Part shown: positions 46,313-53,931 of the stretch, piece by piece
How positions within the stretch are numbered: the stretch's first letter is position 1
Layout: every line of letters starts with the position of its first letter
NCBI GenBank assembly: GCA_017428495.1
Contig: JAFRQS010000026.1
Coordinates: 72,372-136,371 of the forward strand
Direction of reading: 5' to 3'
Length of the DNA stretch: 64,000 nt
Source of the DNA: Bacilli bacterium
GTDB taxonomy: Bacteria; Bacillota_I; Bacilli_A; RF39; UBA660
Program-made: the position numbers and the translations under genes
The notes under the pieces: model-generated
What the model saw: the letters and a program-made list of their open reading frames with translations, nothing else
Database searches by the model: none
Told to the model about the DNA's origin: nothing

Positions 46313-47178
46313 TATATCATCTCCTTTATGCATATAGTTGCAGCAATACTACCATCTGATACAGCAGTTGTAAGCTGTCTTAAATCTTTTTTTCTAACAT
46401 CACCAGCTACATAAATATCTTTATTAGTAGTATGTACTCCATCAATTGATTTTATATACCCATCTTCTAATTCTATTATATTAGAAAATATATCATTATT
46501 TGGTACTTGTCCTATAGCAATAAATAAACCTGCTATCTCTATTTTCTTGCCAGTATCTAATTCTATACCTTCTAATTTATCCACTCCATTTAATTTAATA
46601 ACATTACTATTTGTAATTATTTCTATATTACTCTTATTTTTTATTTCATCTAAATACCTTATCTCACCCTTAAAAGTATCTCTTCTATGTATCAAGTATA
46701 CTCTTTCACATATATTAGATAAATATAATGCATCTTCTAATGCCGTATTACCACCACCAATTACAGCAACAATTTTATTTTTATAAAAATTACCATCACA
46801 AGTAGCACAATAACTAACACCTTTACCAATATATTCATCTTCTATACCTAATTTCTTATTAACTACACCTGTAGCAATAATAATCTTTTTACATTCATAA
46901 GAATTATTACTAGTTATTACCTTAGTACCTTCTATTTTTATTACTTTCTCGTTTTTATAATCTACTCCTAATTCTTTAATTTGATTAAATAAATTAGTTG
47001 CGAAATCAAAACCACTAATATTAGGTATTCCTGGATAGTTTTCTACTAAGTTAGAATTTATGATTTGACCTCCATATACTTTTTCTTCTAATAGTAATAC
47101 TTTTTTATTAGCTCTTAGTAAATATAAAGCACTAGTCATTCCAGCAGGTCCTGCTCCTATAATTATTACATCATACAT
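46312..47178 (-). CDS. trxB: Thioredoxin reductase
   Basis: 288 aa, slightly short of the usual ~305-315. FAD motif GAGPAGMTSA near the N-terminus, redox-active CATC (C124, C127), NAD(P)H-binding GGGNTALEDA, and the C-terminal FAD contact VYVAGDVRKKDLRQ. It passes electrons to the thioredoxin made from the overlapping gene. Whether it uses NADPH or ferredoxin cannot be settled here; the NAD(P)H site is intact. Confidence 0.95.
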   Translation of the reverse strand: MYDVIIIGAGPAGMTSALYLLRANKKVLLLEEKVYGGQIINSNLVENYPGIPNISGFDFATNLFNQIKELGVDYKNEKVIKIEGTKVITSNNSYECKKIIIATGVVNKKLGIEDEYIGKGVSYCATCDGNFYKNKIVAVIGGGNTALEDALYLSNICERVYLIHRRDTFKGEIRYLDEIKNKSNIEIITNSNVIKLNGVDKLEGIELDTGKKIEIAGLFIAIGQVPNNDIFSNIIELEDGYIKSIDGVHTTNKDIYVAGDVRKKDLRQLTTAVSDGSIAATICIKEMI

Positions 47179-47204
47179 TATATATACCTCCTATATTTAT
47201 TTTA

Positions 47205-47897
47205 CTACAAATATTGTAAATATTTAATAACTAAGTTATTCTTTTTGGTATTATTTACAATATCAATGTATTTATATTTACCATATCTTTTAATACTAAA
47301 AATATCATTTTCTTTTAATATATATGAATTTTTAGTTAATACTTCATGATTTAATAATACTTCTTTATTTTTAATTTTATTTATTACTTCTTCTCTATTA
47401 ATTTTAATAATTCTAGATATAACTGTATCTATTCTAATACTTGATACTATTGTTTCTAATTCTTTATATTTTCTTTCATAATTTTCTAATAAAGATAAAT
47501 CTATTTCCTCTAATAATACTTTACTATTACCTATAATATTTAAATTATTTTTAATAAAATCACTTAAATCACCAATAATATAGAAATAATAATTATCATT
47601 ATCTATAATTATATCTCCTAAATAACTACTAGATATATTTAGACTTAATATTGCTCCTAATATATCCTGGTGTCTTAATTTAGAATAGGATTTGATTTTA
47701 AACAAAGTTACTTTAGGTATACTTTTTACATATAATATAACTTTTTCAGAATCTTTATATGGATAATATACATTATAATCTTTCTTCTTTAGTTTGCTTG
47801 CTACAAGTTTAAATTCATTTACATCTAAAAATAATGTATTTTTACCATTAAGAATCTTTTCAACACTATTGTCTATCTTATAAATATCTTTTCTCAT
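47205..47897 (-). CDS. ylmH: YlmH-like S4-domain RNA-binding protein
   Basis: 230 aa. The middle has LRHQDILGAILSLNI and YLGDIIIDNDNYYFYI, typical of YlmH/RqcP2. The C-terminal S4 domain starts near residue 165 (INREEVINKIKNKEVLLN, LKENDIFSIKRYGKYKY). YlmH helps in ribosome quality control in Bacillus. Here it lies just behind a DUF1848 gene rather than in the ylm-div cluster. Confidence 0.82.
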   Translation of the reverse strand: MRKDIYKIDNSVEKILNGKNTLFLDVNEFKLVASKLKKKDYNVYYPYKDSEKVILYVKSIPKVTLFKIKSYSKLRHQDILGAILSLNISSSYLGDIIIDNDNYYFYIIGDLSDFIKNNLNIIGNSKVLLEEIDLSLLENYERKYKELETIVSSIRIDTVISRIIKINREEVINKIKNKEVLLNHEVLTKNSYILKENDIFSIKRYGKYKYIDIVNNTKKNNLVIKYLQYL

Positions 47898-47898
47898 A

Positions 47899-48777
47899 TT
47901 ACTTAATTCTTTCTTTAATTATATCATCATTATTTAATTCTCCAATTAATAGTGATGAATTAGGATTATGTCTTTCAATATTATTTTTTACACTTTTCTC
48001 ATCATAATTTGCATAACAATACTTACAAAAATGCTTACAGGTATTATACATTCCTATATCTACCATTTGCACACAATTACATTTTCTTGCACTCCAATTT
48101 GGATATTTTTTACCTGTAAGTATATATGCAAGTTCATGAGACAAACATTCTCCTACTTTAAAACCATATTCACTCAAATTTCTATCTTCAAAACATGTTT
48201 GTACAGTCATGTTGTATTTTTCTGCACTTTCACTAAATGATATACCTATTTCTCTATAATCATTTTCAGTAAAATCTCTATATTTAATATATTTCATGTT
48301 ATTTCTTACATTTTTATAATCATCTATAAAAGATACTATTATGTTTTTTACATATCCATTTAATAATAAACACATTCTTTCGAACATTTTCTTATGATAA
48401 TCTATATTATATTTATCACTCAAAAATACTGGATCATATCTAACAAATAAATTATCTATCCCTACAATATCAGATATTTTTTTTATATCTTCTATTACTT
48501 CTTTTTTATTAGGTACATTTGGTTCAATATCCTTTAGATAAGGTGTTAGTGTTACATGAAATACTATTGGTTTATTTATTTCTTTAAGATAAGAAATAAT
48601 TGGTCTTGGATTTTTAGTACAAAACATAATTAAATCTACATTAGAAAAATTAATTCTACTTACTAGCTTAGGATTAAATGGATTTCTAACATCTATAAAT
48701 CCTTCATGATATCTATTCATAAACCAAGGAGTGTAGAATGCTACTACATCAGTTCTTCCGCTAACATTTAATATCAT
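47899..48777 (-). CDS. DUF1848 family protein with C-terminal Cys cluster
   Basis: 292 aa. It begins MILNVSGRTDVVAFYTPWF, and has the DLIMFCTKNPRP and FVRYDPVFLS motifs of the DUF1848 family. The C-terminal cysteines (CNCVQMVDIG, CKHFCKYCYAN) suggest an iron-sulfur cluster, and the family is thought related to radical SAM enzymes. Reaction unknown. GGTGATATT precedes the start. Confidence 0.85.
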   Translation of the reverse strand: MILNVSGRTDVVAFYTPWFMNRYHEGFIDVRNPFNPKLVSRINFSNVDLIMFCTKNPRPIISYLKEINKPIVFHVTLTPYLKDIEPNVPNKKEVIEDIKKISDIVGIDNLFVRYDPVFLSDKYNIDYHKKMFERMCLLLNGYVKNIIVSFIDDYKNVRNNMKYIKYRDFTENDYREIGISFSESAEKYNMTVQTCFEDRNLSEYGFKVGECLSHELAYILTGKKYPNWSARKCNCVQMVDIGMYNTCKHFCKYCYANYDEKSVKNNIERHNPNSSLLIGELNNDDIIKERIK

Positions 48778-48799
48778 AATATCACCAATTAAATTATAA

Positions 48800-48827
48800 C
48801 ATAAAAGTAGAGATACTACTCTACTTT
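48800..48827 (-). terminator. Terminator of the Nudix-controlled four-gene operon
   Basis: Nine-base stem AAAGTAGAG/CTCTACTTT (48804-48812 with 48819-48827); the T run is weak (TTTTATG). Confidence 0.65.
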
Positions 48828-49375
48828 GGTCTTTTGTTTAAATATTTCTTTTTTATTTTATTTACCGCTTCTTCTTGCCCATGTTCTAGGGCTTCTTCTA
48901 TAAATTCTTGTCTAATACTATGATAATTACTACTTAAATATATAACATCATGTGTTCTTTCAAATTCATCACATTTTTTAATAGGTACTTCAATAGCATA
49001 ATGTTGTTCTATATCCCAGTAATCTCTATGTGTTGCAAATGGGTAATCTCTTTCTACTCTTATATCTGATGGGCCATGTACTATATCGCAACAGTTATCA
49101 ACCATATATGTACCTTTATATACATATATACCATTTGTATCTTTTTCATCAATTCTCCATATGATTCTTTCAAATACACGTTTAACAATCTTATACTCAT
49201 CTATAACTTTGTGCTGTAATCTAATTGGTTCTCTACCAACTAATTCAAAATATTCTTTTACATCATCACTCTCTAGTAAAGCGTTTACTCTATCTACATC
49301 TTTATTATGCCTAGCTATTTCCGCTTTTTCATTATTTATTTCACTTTTTATTAATTCCAGTGTACTATCTTTCAT
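48821..49375 (-). CDS. Unknown protein, family member 3 of the four-gene operon
   Basis: 184 aa, soluble, no recognised family. An N-terminal helical segment (IKSEINNEKAEIARHNKDVD) is followed by EYFELVGRE, then TNGIYVYKGTY, ECDEFERTHDVIYLSSN and a basic tail (EEAVNKIKKKYLNKRPK). The same order of motifs occurs in the proteins at 49745 and 50342, so the three are paralogs. It overlaps the gene upstream by 11 bases. Transcription should come from the operator-bearing promoter near 51080. Confidence 0.8.
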   Translation of the reverse strand: MKDSTLELIKSEINNEKAEIARHNKDVDRVNALLESDDVKEYFELVGREPIRLQHKVIDEYKIVKRVFERIIWRIDEKDTNGIYVYKGTYMVDNCCDIVHGPSDIRVERDYPFATHRDYWDIEQHYAIEVPIKKCDEFERTHDVIYLSSNYHSIRQEFIEEALEHGQEEAVNKIKKKYLNKRPK

Positions 49376-49745
49376 ACTTTTTCCTTTTAACTTTACTCTT
49401 AGATACTATAACAGGTTTACCAATATCACTTGCAATTACTTCAAAACCAATATCTTCGCTGCTAAAATCTAAACCAATAGTAAATCTTTCTTCTTTGGAA
49501 GGTAATTTTCCTATTATAATTCTTTCACATTTTTTCCATTCTCTTTTTAATTTACTTACTTCTATTTTTAAATATTCAGTAGAATCCAAATCTTTATCTA
49601 TATTCATTTGTAAAGTTGCAATATCGCTATCTATACACACTATAGTAGCAATTTCACCAGTATTTATATTTTCAACATTTCCACCCACTCTATATGGATT
49701 ATAAAATTCACTTAAATCTATTATTTCATCTCTAGTATTAAACAT
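49365..49745 (-). CDS. Unknown small protein of the four-gene operon
   Basis: 126 aa, predicted mostly beta with a charged C-terminus (SKVKRKKYER). It has no clear likeness to the three paralogs around it: NPYRVGGNVENINTGEIATIV could be a small barrel-like domain. The ATG at 49745 overlaps the TGA of the gene upstream (TGATG), with AGGTGA as ribosome binding site; the in-frame TTG one codon earlier is less likely. Confidence 0.75.
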   Translation of the reverse strand: MFNTRDEIIDLSEFYNPYRVGGNVENINTGEIATIVCIDSDIATLQMNIDKDLDSTEYLKIEVSKLKREWKKCERIIIGKLPSKEERFTIGLDFSSEDIGFEVIASDIGKPVIVSKSKVKRKKYER

Positions 49746-50338
49746 CAATATTCACCTAACTTTCTATTTCCATATCTTTTTATCATTTGTTTTACTGCTC
49801 TTTCTTGGCTTTCTTTAATAGCAATTGTTGCAAATTCCATTTGTATTCTTTTAGCATTATCTTTAGCATCATTTTTATAATACTCTTCATCATCGCTTAA
49901 ATATAGAATTATATTTTCAGTTTCAAAATCATCACATTCTTCTATTGAAACAGAAACAATTTCTCTTTGCTCAAGATTTAAATATTCTCTTTTATATGCT
50001 CTTTTATCCTCTCTTCTAACCAATTCATCAACACCATCATCATATTCAGATAAATCTATGTATCTATATGTTCCTAAATATACATAAATACCATTGGTAG
50101 ATTCTTTATGTATTTTACGCATTGCATAATAGTATATAGTGTCTATAGTATCTTTTTCATCAAATTGATGTGCTTCTATATCATCTTTCCCATAATGACT
50201 AACTAATTTCAAATACTCTTGTACTTTCTCATCTTTTTTTAATTCTTTTAATCTAGCAGCATCTCTATTATATTGTTCATTATCCCTTTTAGCCGATTTT
50301 AACTCTTCTCTCATTTCAATTAATATTTTTTCTTTCAT
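49745..50338 (-). CDS. Unknown protein, family member 2 of the four-gene operon
   Basis: 197 aa, soluble. Paralog of the proteins at 48821 and 50342: helical N-terminus, VQEYLKLVSHYG, TNGIYVYLGTYR, ECDDFETENIILYLSDD, and ending QERAVKQMIKRYGNRK. The conserved NGIYVYxGTY and the QExAVxxxxKRY tail define the family. Function unknown. Coupled to the next gene by a TGATG overlap. Confidence 0.8.
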   Translation of the reverse strand: MKEKILIEMREELKSAKRDNEQYNRDAARLKELKKDEKVQEYLKLVSHYGKDDIEAHQFDEKDTIDTIYYYAMRKIHKESTNGIYVYLGTYRYIDLSEYDDGVDELVRREDKRAYKREYLNLEQREIVSVSIEECDDFETENIILYLSDDEEYYKNDAKDNAKRIQMEFATIAIKESQERAVKQMIKRYGNRKLGEY

Positions 50339-50341
50339 ATC

Positions 50342-51004
50342 CTATTTACCTATTCTTTTGCTTTCATATTTTTTAACAAATCTTTTTACTGCTTCTTCTT
50401 GACTAGTTTCTAACATATCTCCAATTAATTCAACTTGTAATTTATCAAAATCAAATCCATCTTTAAATTTAAATACTCTATGTGTTCTTTCAAACTCTGG
50501 AACTGATATTGTATGTACAACTTTTTCAACTTCATCTAATTCATATCCATCCTCTACATGATAATATCTATGTGGTTTTGGTAATTCTAAATTCCAATAA
50601 ACATTAAATTCTGGATGATAATCTGTTTTATGTAGTTCACCAAATGGTGTACTATAACTTCCTTCAAACACATATATTCCATTTGTTTCTTGATCATTTA
50701 CTTTTATAGATTTTAAATATGAACATAGCGATGAAGAAAGTACTGTTTTTTCAGTAACTTCTCTACTTCTTAATTTTTCAATTTTAGAATCATCTAATCC
50801 ATAGCAATAACGTCCCTTTCTATCTATCATACTTAATATTTCTAAATATCTTCTAACAGTTTCATCTTCTTCTAATTTACTTTTTTCTAACAATAAATTT
50901 CTATATTCTTCATATCTTTGTATTTTTTCTTTTGCACTTTCTTTTTCTTCTATTATTCCACTTTCTAATTGCATTTTTATTAATTTTAATTGATAACTAT
51001 TCAT
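50342..51004 (-). CDS. Unknown protein, family member 1 (first gene of the four-gene operon)
   Basis: 220 aa. The N-terminal ~60 residues are a predicted coiled coil (MQLESGIIEEKESAKEKIQR). Then come VRRYLEILSMI, TNGIYVFEGSY, VPEFERTHRVFKFKDG and QEEAVKRFVKKYESKR, matching the two paralogs downstream. AGGAGGG precedes the ATG. About 75 bases upstream lies a perfect palindromic operator (51078-51096) shared with the Nudix regulator's own promoter, so the operon is probably under its control. Confidence 0.8.
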   Translation of the reverse strand: MNSYQLKLIKMQLESGIIEEKESAKEKIQRYEEYRNLLLEKSKLEEDETVRRYLEILSMIDRKGRYCYGLDDSKIEKLRSREVTEKTVLSSSLCSYLKSIKVNDQETNGIYVFEGSYSTPFGELHKTDYHPEFNVYWNLELPKPHRYYHVEDGYELDEVEKVVHTISVPEFERTHRVFKFKDGFDFDKLQVELIGDMLETSQEEAVKRFVKKYESKRIGK

Positions 51005-51077
51005 ATTTCCCTCCTATTTTTATTTCCCCTACTTTTCTTTTTCATATTTTTTAGTTCAAGTCATTTTACCTCCTTTT

Positions 51078-51096
51078 ATGTGTATTTTATACACAT
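51078..51096 (-). promoter_or_regulatory. Palindromic operator before the four-gene operon
   Basis: ATGTGTAT-TTT-ATACACAT, two perfect eight-base arms. On the minus strand it overlaps a -10-like TATAAAAT. Sixteen bases (GTATAAAATACACATA on the minus strand) recur exactly at 51818-51836 before the NrtR-like gene. Confidence 0.75.
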
Positions 51097-51120
51097 TGTA
51101 TCGTTTTTTTTAAGACAAAG

Positions 51121-51801
51121 TTAAAAAATTTCTTTGTCTTCAATTACTTCTTTAAATTTATATATCTTTGCTGGTTTATTACCACCAAATTTACCTAATT
51201 TATTAGTATCGATCAGCAAATCTAAACCTAGCATCTTTTTTCTAAAATTTCTTCTATCAAATTTTTTATTTAAAATGGCTTCATAAGTCATTTCTAGTTC
51301 TGGCATTGTAACACCATCTGGAAATAAGCTTTTAAGAATATTTGACTTAATTATTTCTTTTCTGAGTTCTATTATTGCATCCTCTAATATTTCATTATGG
51401 TCATATGCGAGTTTTGGTATATTATCTAATGTGAACCAATCTGCATCTTCTGTATTTCTACTTTCCCTTAGAATTTGTACTCTCTTTGAATCTATTACAC
51501 CAATAAATCCAATTGCTACCATTCTCATTTGTGGTGATCTATCAATTTTACCAAATGCTTTAAATTGTTTAATATTAACATCAGTAATACCTGTCTTTTC
51601 TTTTAATTCCCTATATGCTCCATACTCTAATGATTCATTATTATAAAGTGCTCCTCCAGTAAGTGCCCATTGCCCATAGAATGGTTTGTTTTTTCTTTTA
51701 ATTAGCAATACCTTTACTATGCCGTTTTCTACTGTAAATAAACATGTTATAACATGTATACCCTGATTTTTATATAATTTATTATTTACTTCCAATTTCA
51801 T
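51121..51801 (-). CDS. NrtR-like Nudix-family transcriptional regulator
   Basis: 226 aa. A Nudix domain (about 15-140) with a box GALYNNESLEYGAYRELKEK, in which the usual REUXEE reads RELKEK, so one catalytic Glu is lost. A winged-helix domain of NrtR type follows (about 150-225: LEMTYEAILNKKFDRRNFRKK). NrtR proteins sense ADP-ribose or related NAD metabolites and repress target promoters. The operator copies at its own promoter and at the next operon fit this. The ATG at 51801 or a GTG at 51804 could start; neither has a proper ribosome binding site. Confidence 0.85.
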   Translation of the reverse strand: MKLEVNNKLYKNQGIHVITCLFTVENGIVKVLLIKRKNKPFYGQWALTGGALYNNESLEYGAYRELKEKTGITDVNIKQFKAFGKIDRSPQMRMVAIGFIGVIDSKRVQILRESRNTEDADWFTLDNIPKLAYDHNEILEDAIIELRKEIIKSNILKSLFPDGVTMPELEMTYEAILNKKFDRRNFRKKMLGLDLLIDTNKLGKFGGNKPAKIYKFKEVIEDKEIF

Positions 51802-51812
51802 CACCCAATTTA

Positions 51813-51841
51813 ATTATATGTGTATTTTATACGCTTGTCAA
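51813..51841 (-). promoter_or_regulatory. Promoter of the NrtR-like gene with embedded operator
   Basis: On the minus strand TTGACA (51836-51841), 17 bases, TATAAT (51813-51818). The operator half-sites (51818-51836) fill the spacer, so repressor binding would block polymerase. The expected transcription start (about 51806) is only a few bases before the start codon. Confidence 0.85.
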
Positions 51842-51843
51842 TA

Positions 51844-51869
51844 TAAAAAAAGAAAAAATTAATTTTCTT
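51844..51869 (-). terminator. Probable terminator of apt
   Basis: Imperfect stem AAGAAAA/TTTTCTT overlapping the end of apt, followed by seven Ts on the minus strand. Confidence 0.5.
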
Positions 51870-52398
51870 CATTTATATCTATCAATGAATATATATCATC
51901 ATTGTTTAGCTCTTTAATATTTAATACAACGCCTGCTCCTACTACAAATCCTCCCAATGATTCTATAGCATTAGTTATAGCTTTTACAGTATTACCTGTA
52001 GCATATATATCATCTATTATATAAAATCTTTTACCTTTATATTTGGCATGCACTAATTTAGGTAATTCAAGTATATCTACTCCATACTCTTTTACATATT
52101 CAAATCTTTTTTCTACTACACTTTTTGGCAACTTACCCATTTTCCTAACAGGAATACATCCAATATTAAGTTTTACAGCTACAGCTGTACCAAATATAAA
52201 TCCTCTAGCTTCAGGTGCAACTATATAATCAATTTTTTTATCTTTAATCTCATCTACAAATTTATTAGTTATTTCACTTAATATATTTTTTTGGAGAATT
52301 AATGGTGTTATATCTATGAATTCTATTCCTTTTACTGGAAAATCTTTTTCAGTTCTTAAATTCAATTCATTAGTTAAAACATTTCTTAATATTTTCAT
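51859..52398 (-). CDS. apt: Adenine phosphoribosyltransferase
   Basis: 179 aa. PRPP-binding motif FYIIDDIYATGNTV, and the Apt-type VAPEARGFIFGTAVA and PVRKMGKLP segments. It makes AMP from adenine and PRPP in purine salvage. Length is normal (~170-180). AGGTGATAG lies before the ATG. It has its own promoter region and terminator. Confidence 0.93.
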   Translation of the reverse strand: MKILRNVLTNELNLRTEKDFPVKGIEFIDITPLILQKNILSEITNKFVDEIKDKKIDYIVAPEARGFIFGTAVAVKLNIGCIPVRKMGKLPKSVVEKRFEYVKEYGVDILELPKLVHAKYKGKRFYIIDDIYATGNTVKAITNAIESLGGFVVGAGVVLNIKELNNDDIYSLIDINEEN

Positions 52399-52440
52399 TC
52401 TATCACCTATTATAATAATATATTAAAAATAAAAATATTT

Positions 52441-52980
52441 CTAGTAATTATCACAATTTAATTCATGATCATCAATAATACCAATTGCTTGCAAATAAGA
52501 ATATATTATTGTACTACCTACAAACTTCATACCTCTATTCTTTAAATCTGAAGATATTTCATCTGATAAACTTGATGTTGTTCTAAATATATTAGTTTTA
52601 TTTTTTATTACTTTATTATTAGTAAAATGCCATATATAATTAGAAAATGTCTTATATTCTTTTTGAATATTCATAAATATTTTTGCGTTATTGATTGCAG
52701 CATTTATTTTCAATTTATTTCTAATTATATTTTTGTTATTTAATAATTCCTCTATTTTATCATCATCATATTTTGATATCTTTTTATAATCAAAATTATC
52801 AAATGATTCTTTAAAATATTCTCTTTTATTTAAAATACATTCCCATGATAATCCAGCTTGAAATGATTCAAGCAATAACATTTCAAATAAGTATGTGTCA
52901 TCATATGATGGTATCCCCCATTCCTTATCATGATATTTTACATACAAATTATTTTTTTCATTAACCCATTTACATCTCAT
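52441..52980 (-). CDS. tag: DNA-3-methyladenine glycosylase I
   Basis: 179 aa. RCKWVNEKNNLYVKYHDKEW with the conserved N-terminal Cys, FEMLLLESFQAGLSW, and the C-terminal GMKFVGSTIIYSYLQAIG followed by DDHELNC, whose His and Cys bind zinc with the N-terminal ones. It removes 3-methyladenine from DNA. The ATG overlaps the stop of the gene upstream (TAATG). Confidence 0.95.
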   Translation of the reverse strand: MRCKWVNEKNNLYVKYHDKEWGIPSYDDTYLFEMLLLESFQAGLSWECILNKREYFKESFDNFDYKKISKYDDDKIEELLNNKNIIRNKLKINAAINNAKIFMNIQKEYKTFSNYIWHFTNNKVIKNKTNIFRTTSSLSDEISSDLKNRGMKFVGSTIIYSYLQAIGIIDDHELNCDNY

Positions 52981-53849
52981 TAATTAAGTTTATCCTCATT
53001 ATTTATACCTATTAATTTTTCATTATTAAAAATATATGTAACTTCATTTAAATATTTCTTATAATTAGATAAACTATCCTTCTTATAATCTTTTACTTCT
53101 TCATTATTAACTATGTTATATAATTTTTTATTTTTAACTAATCCCTCAATAGTTGTTATAACCACTTTATCATCAGACTCTGCTATACTTACTATTTCTC
53201 TTTTAATATTTGGTTTTTCTTTAGATAAAATTGTATTAGTTATATATGAATTCAATTTTTCTATATAACTGATTTTAACACTATTATATACAAAACTATC
53301 ACTTTCATATTCATCATCAAACAATTTAATATATTCTTCTTTTAATACACTATTGTCTATAACACTATAGTCATCTAATACTAATTTATCAAAATCAATA
53401 TTATTTAATGCAATATATTTCTTTAAACTACTTGTTAAATTTCCATTATAATAATCATTAATATATTCACTATTTTCACTTATAATTACATTGTCTAATA
53501 AATAACCATATTCTTCTTTTAATGCATCAAAAGTCTTTTCTTCTATTTGTTCTCCTTTATGTTCTTCTTTTTCTATAATCTTAGTTGATTCTTTCTCATC
53601 TATAAAAAATTTATCAAAATAATCAACACTATTCAACAAATATAGTAAAAATGCTATTAAACATAATAATATAATAATAACAACATTCTTAACAAATATT
53701 TTTTTATTTTTTTCTCTAATAACTTTCTTATTAGCTTTTTCTAATTCCTCATTAAAACCTTTCTTTATTTGAGTATCAACATAATTAGTCAATTCTTTTT
53801 TTAATTTTGTTACATCAATACCTTCTTTTGCTTCAACTTTCTTTACCAT
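52980..53849 (-). CDS. Single-pass membrane protein of unknown function
   Basis: 289 aa. A basic, coiled-coil-like N-terminus (~1-50) faces the cytoplasm, a helix spans about 53-73, and an acidic exterior domain follows. No family recognised. The ATG at 53849 has GGGAGGAATT before it; an ATG 15 codons earlier has none. Translationally coupled to tag, though a functional link is not evident. Confidence 0.75.
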   Translation of the reverse strand: MVKKVEAKEGIDVTKLKKELTNYVDTQIKKGFNEELEKANKKVIREKNKKIFVKNVVIIILLCLIAFLLYLLNSVDYFDKFFIDEKESTKIIEKEEHKGEQIEEKTFDALKEEYGYLLDNVIISENSEYINDYYNGNLTSSLKKYIALNNIDFDKLVLDDYSVIDNSVLKEEYIKLFDDEYESDSFVYNSVKISYIEKLNSYITNTILSKEKPNIKREIVSIAESDDKVVITTIEGLVKNKKLYNIVNNEEVKDYKKDSLSNYKKYLNEVTYIFNNEKLIGINNEDKLN

Positions 53850-53901
53850 AATTCCTCCCTTATTAATTTGTATTGTAACATATGATATTACCATTTACAA
53901 T

Positions 53902-53925
53902 AAAAAAAGATAGTATACACTATCT
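53902..53925 (-). terminator. Terminator of mgtE
   Basis: Stem AGATAGT/ACTATCT (53908-53914 with 53919-53925) followed by seven Ts on the minus strand. Confidence 0.85.
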
Positions 53926-53931
53926 ATAAAC

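Noticed and set aside
51110-51145. Hairpin AAGACAAAG/CTTTGTCTT at the end of the Nudix gene as its terminator
   Set aside because: After the stem the minus strand runs into As, not Ts, so it does not have terminator form.
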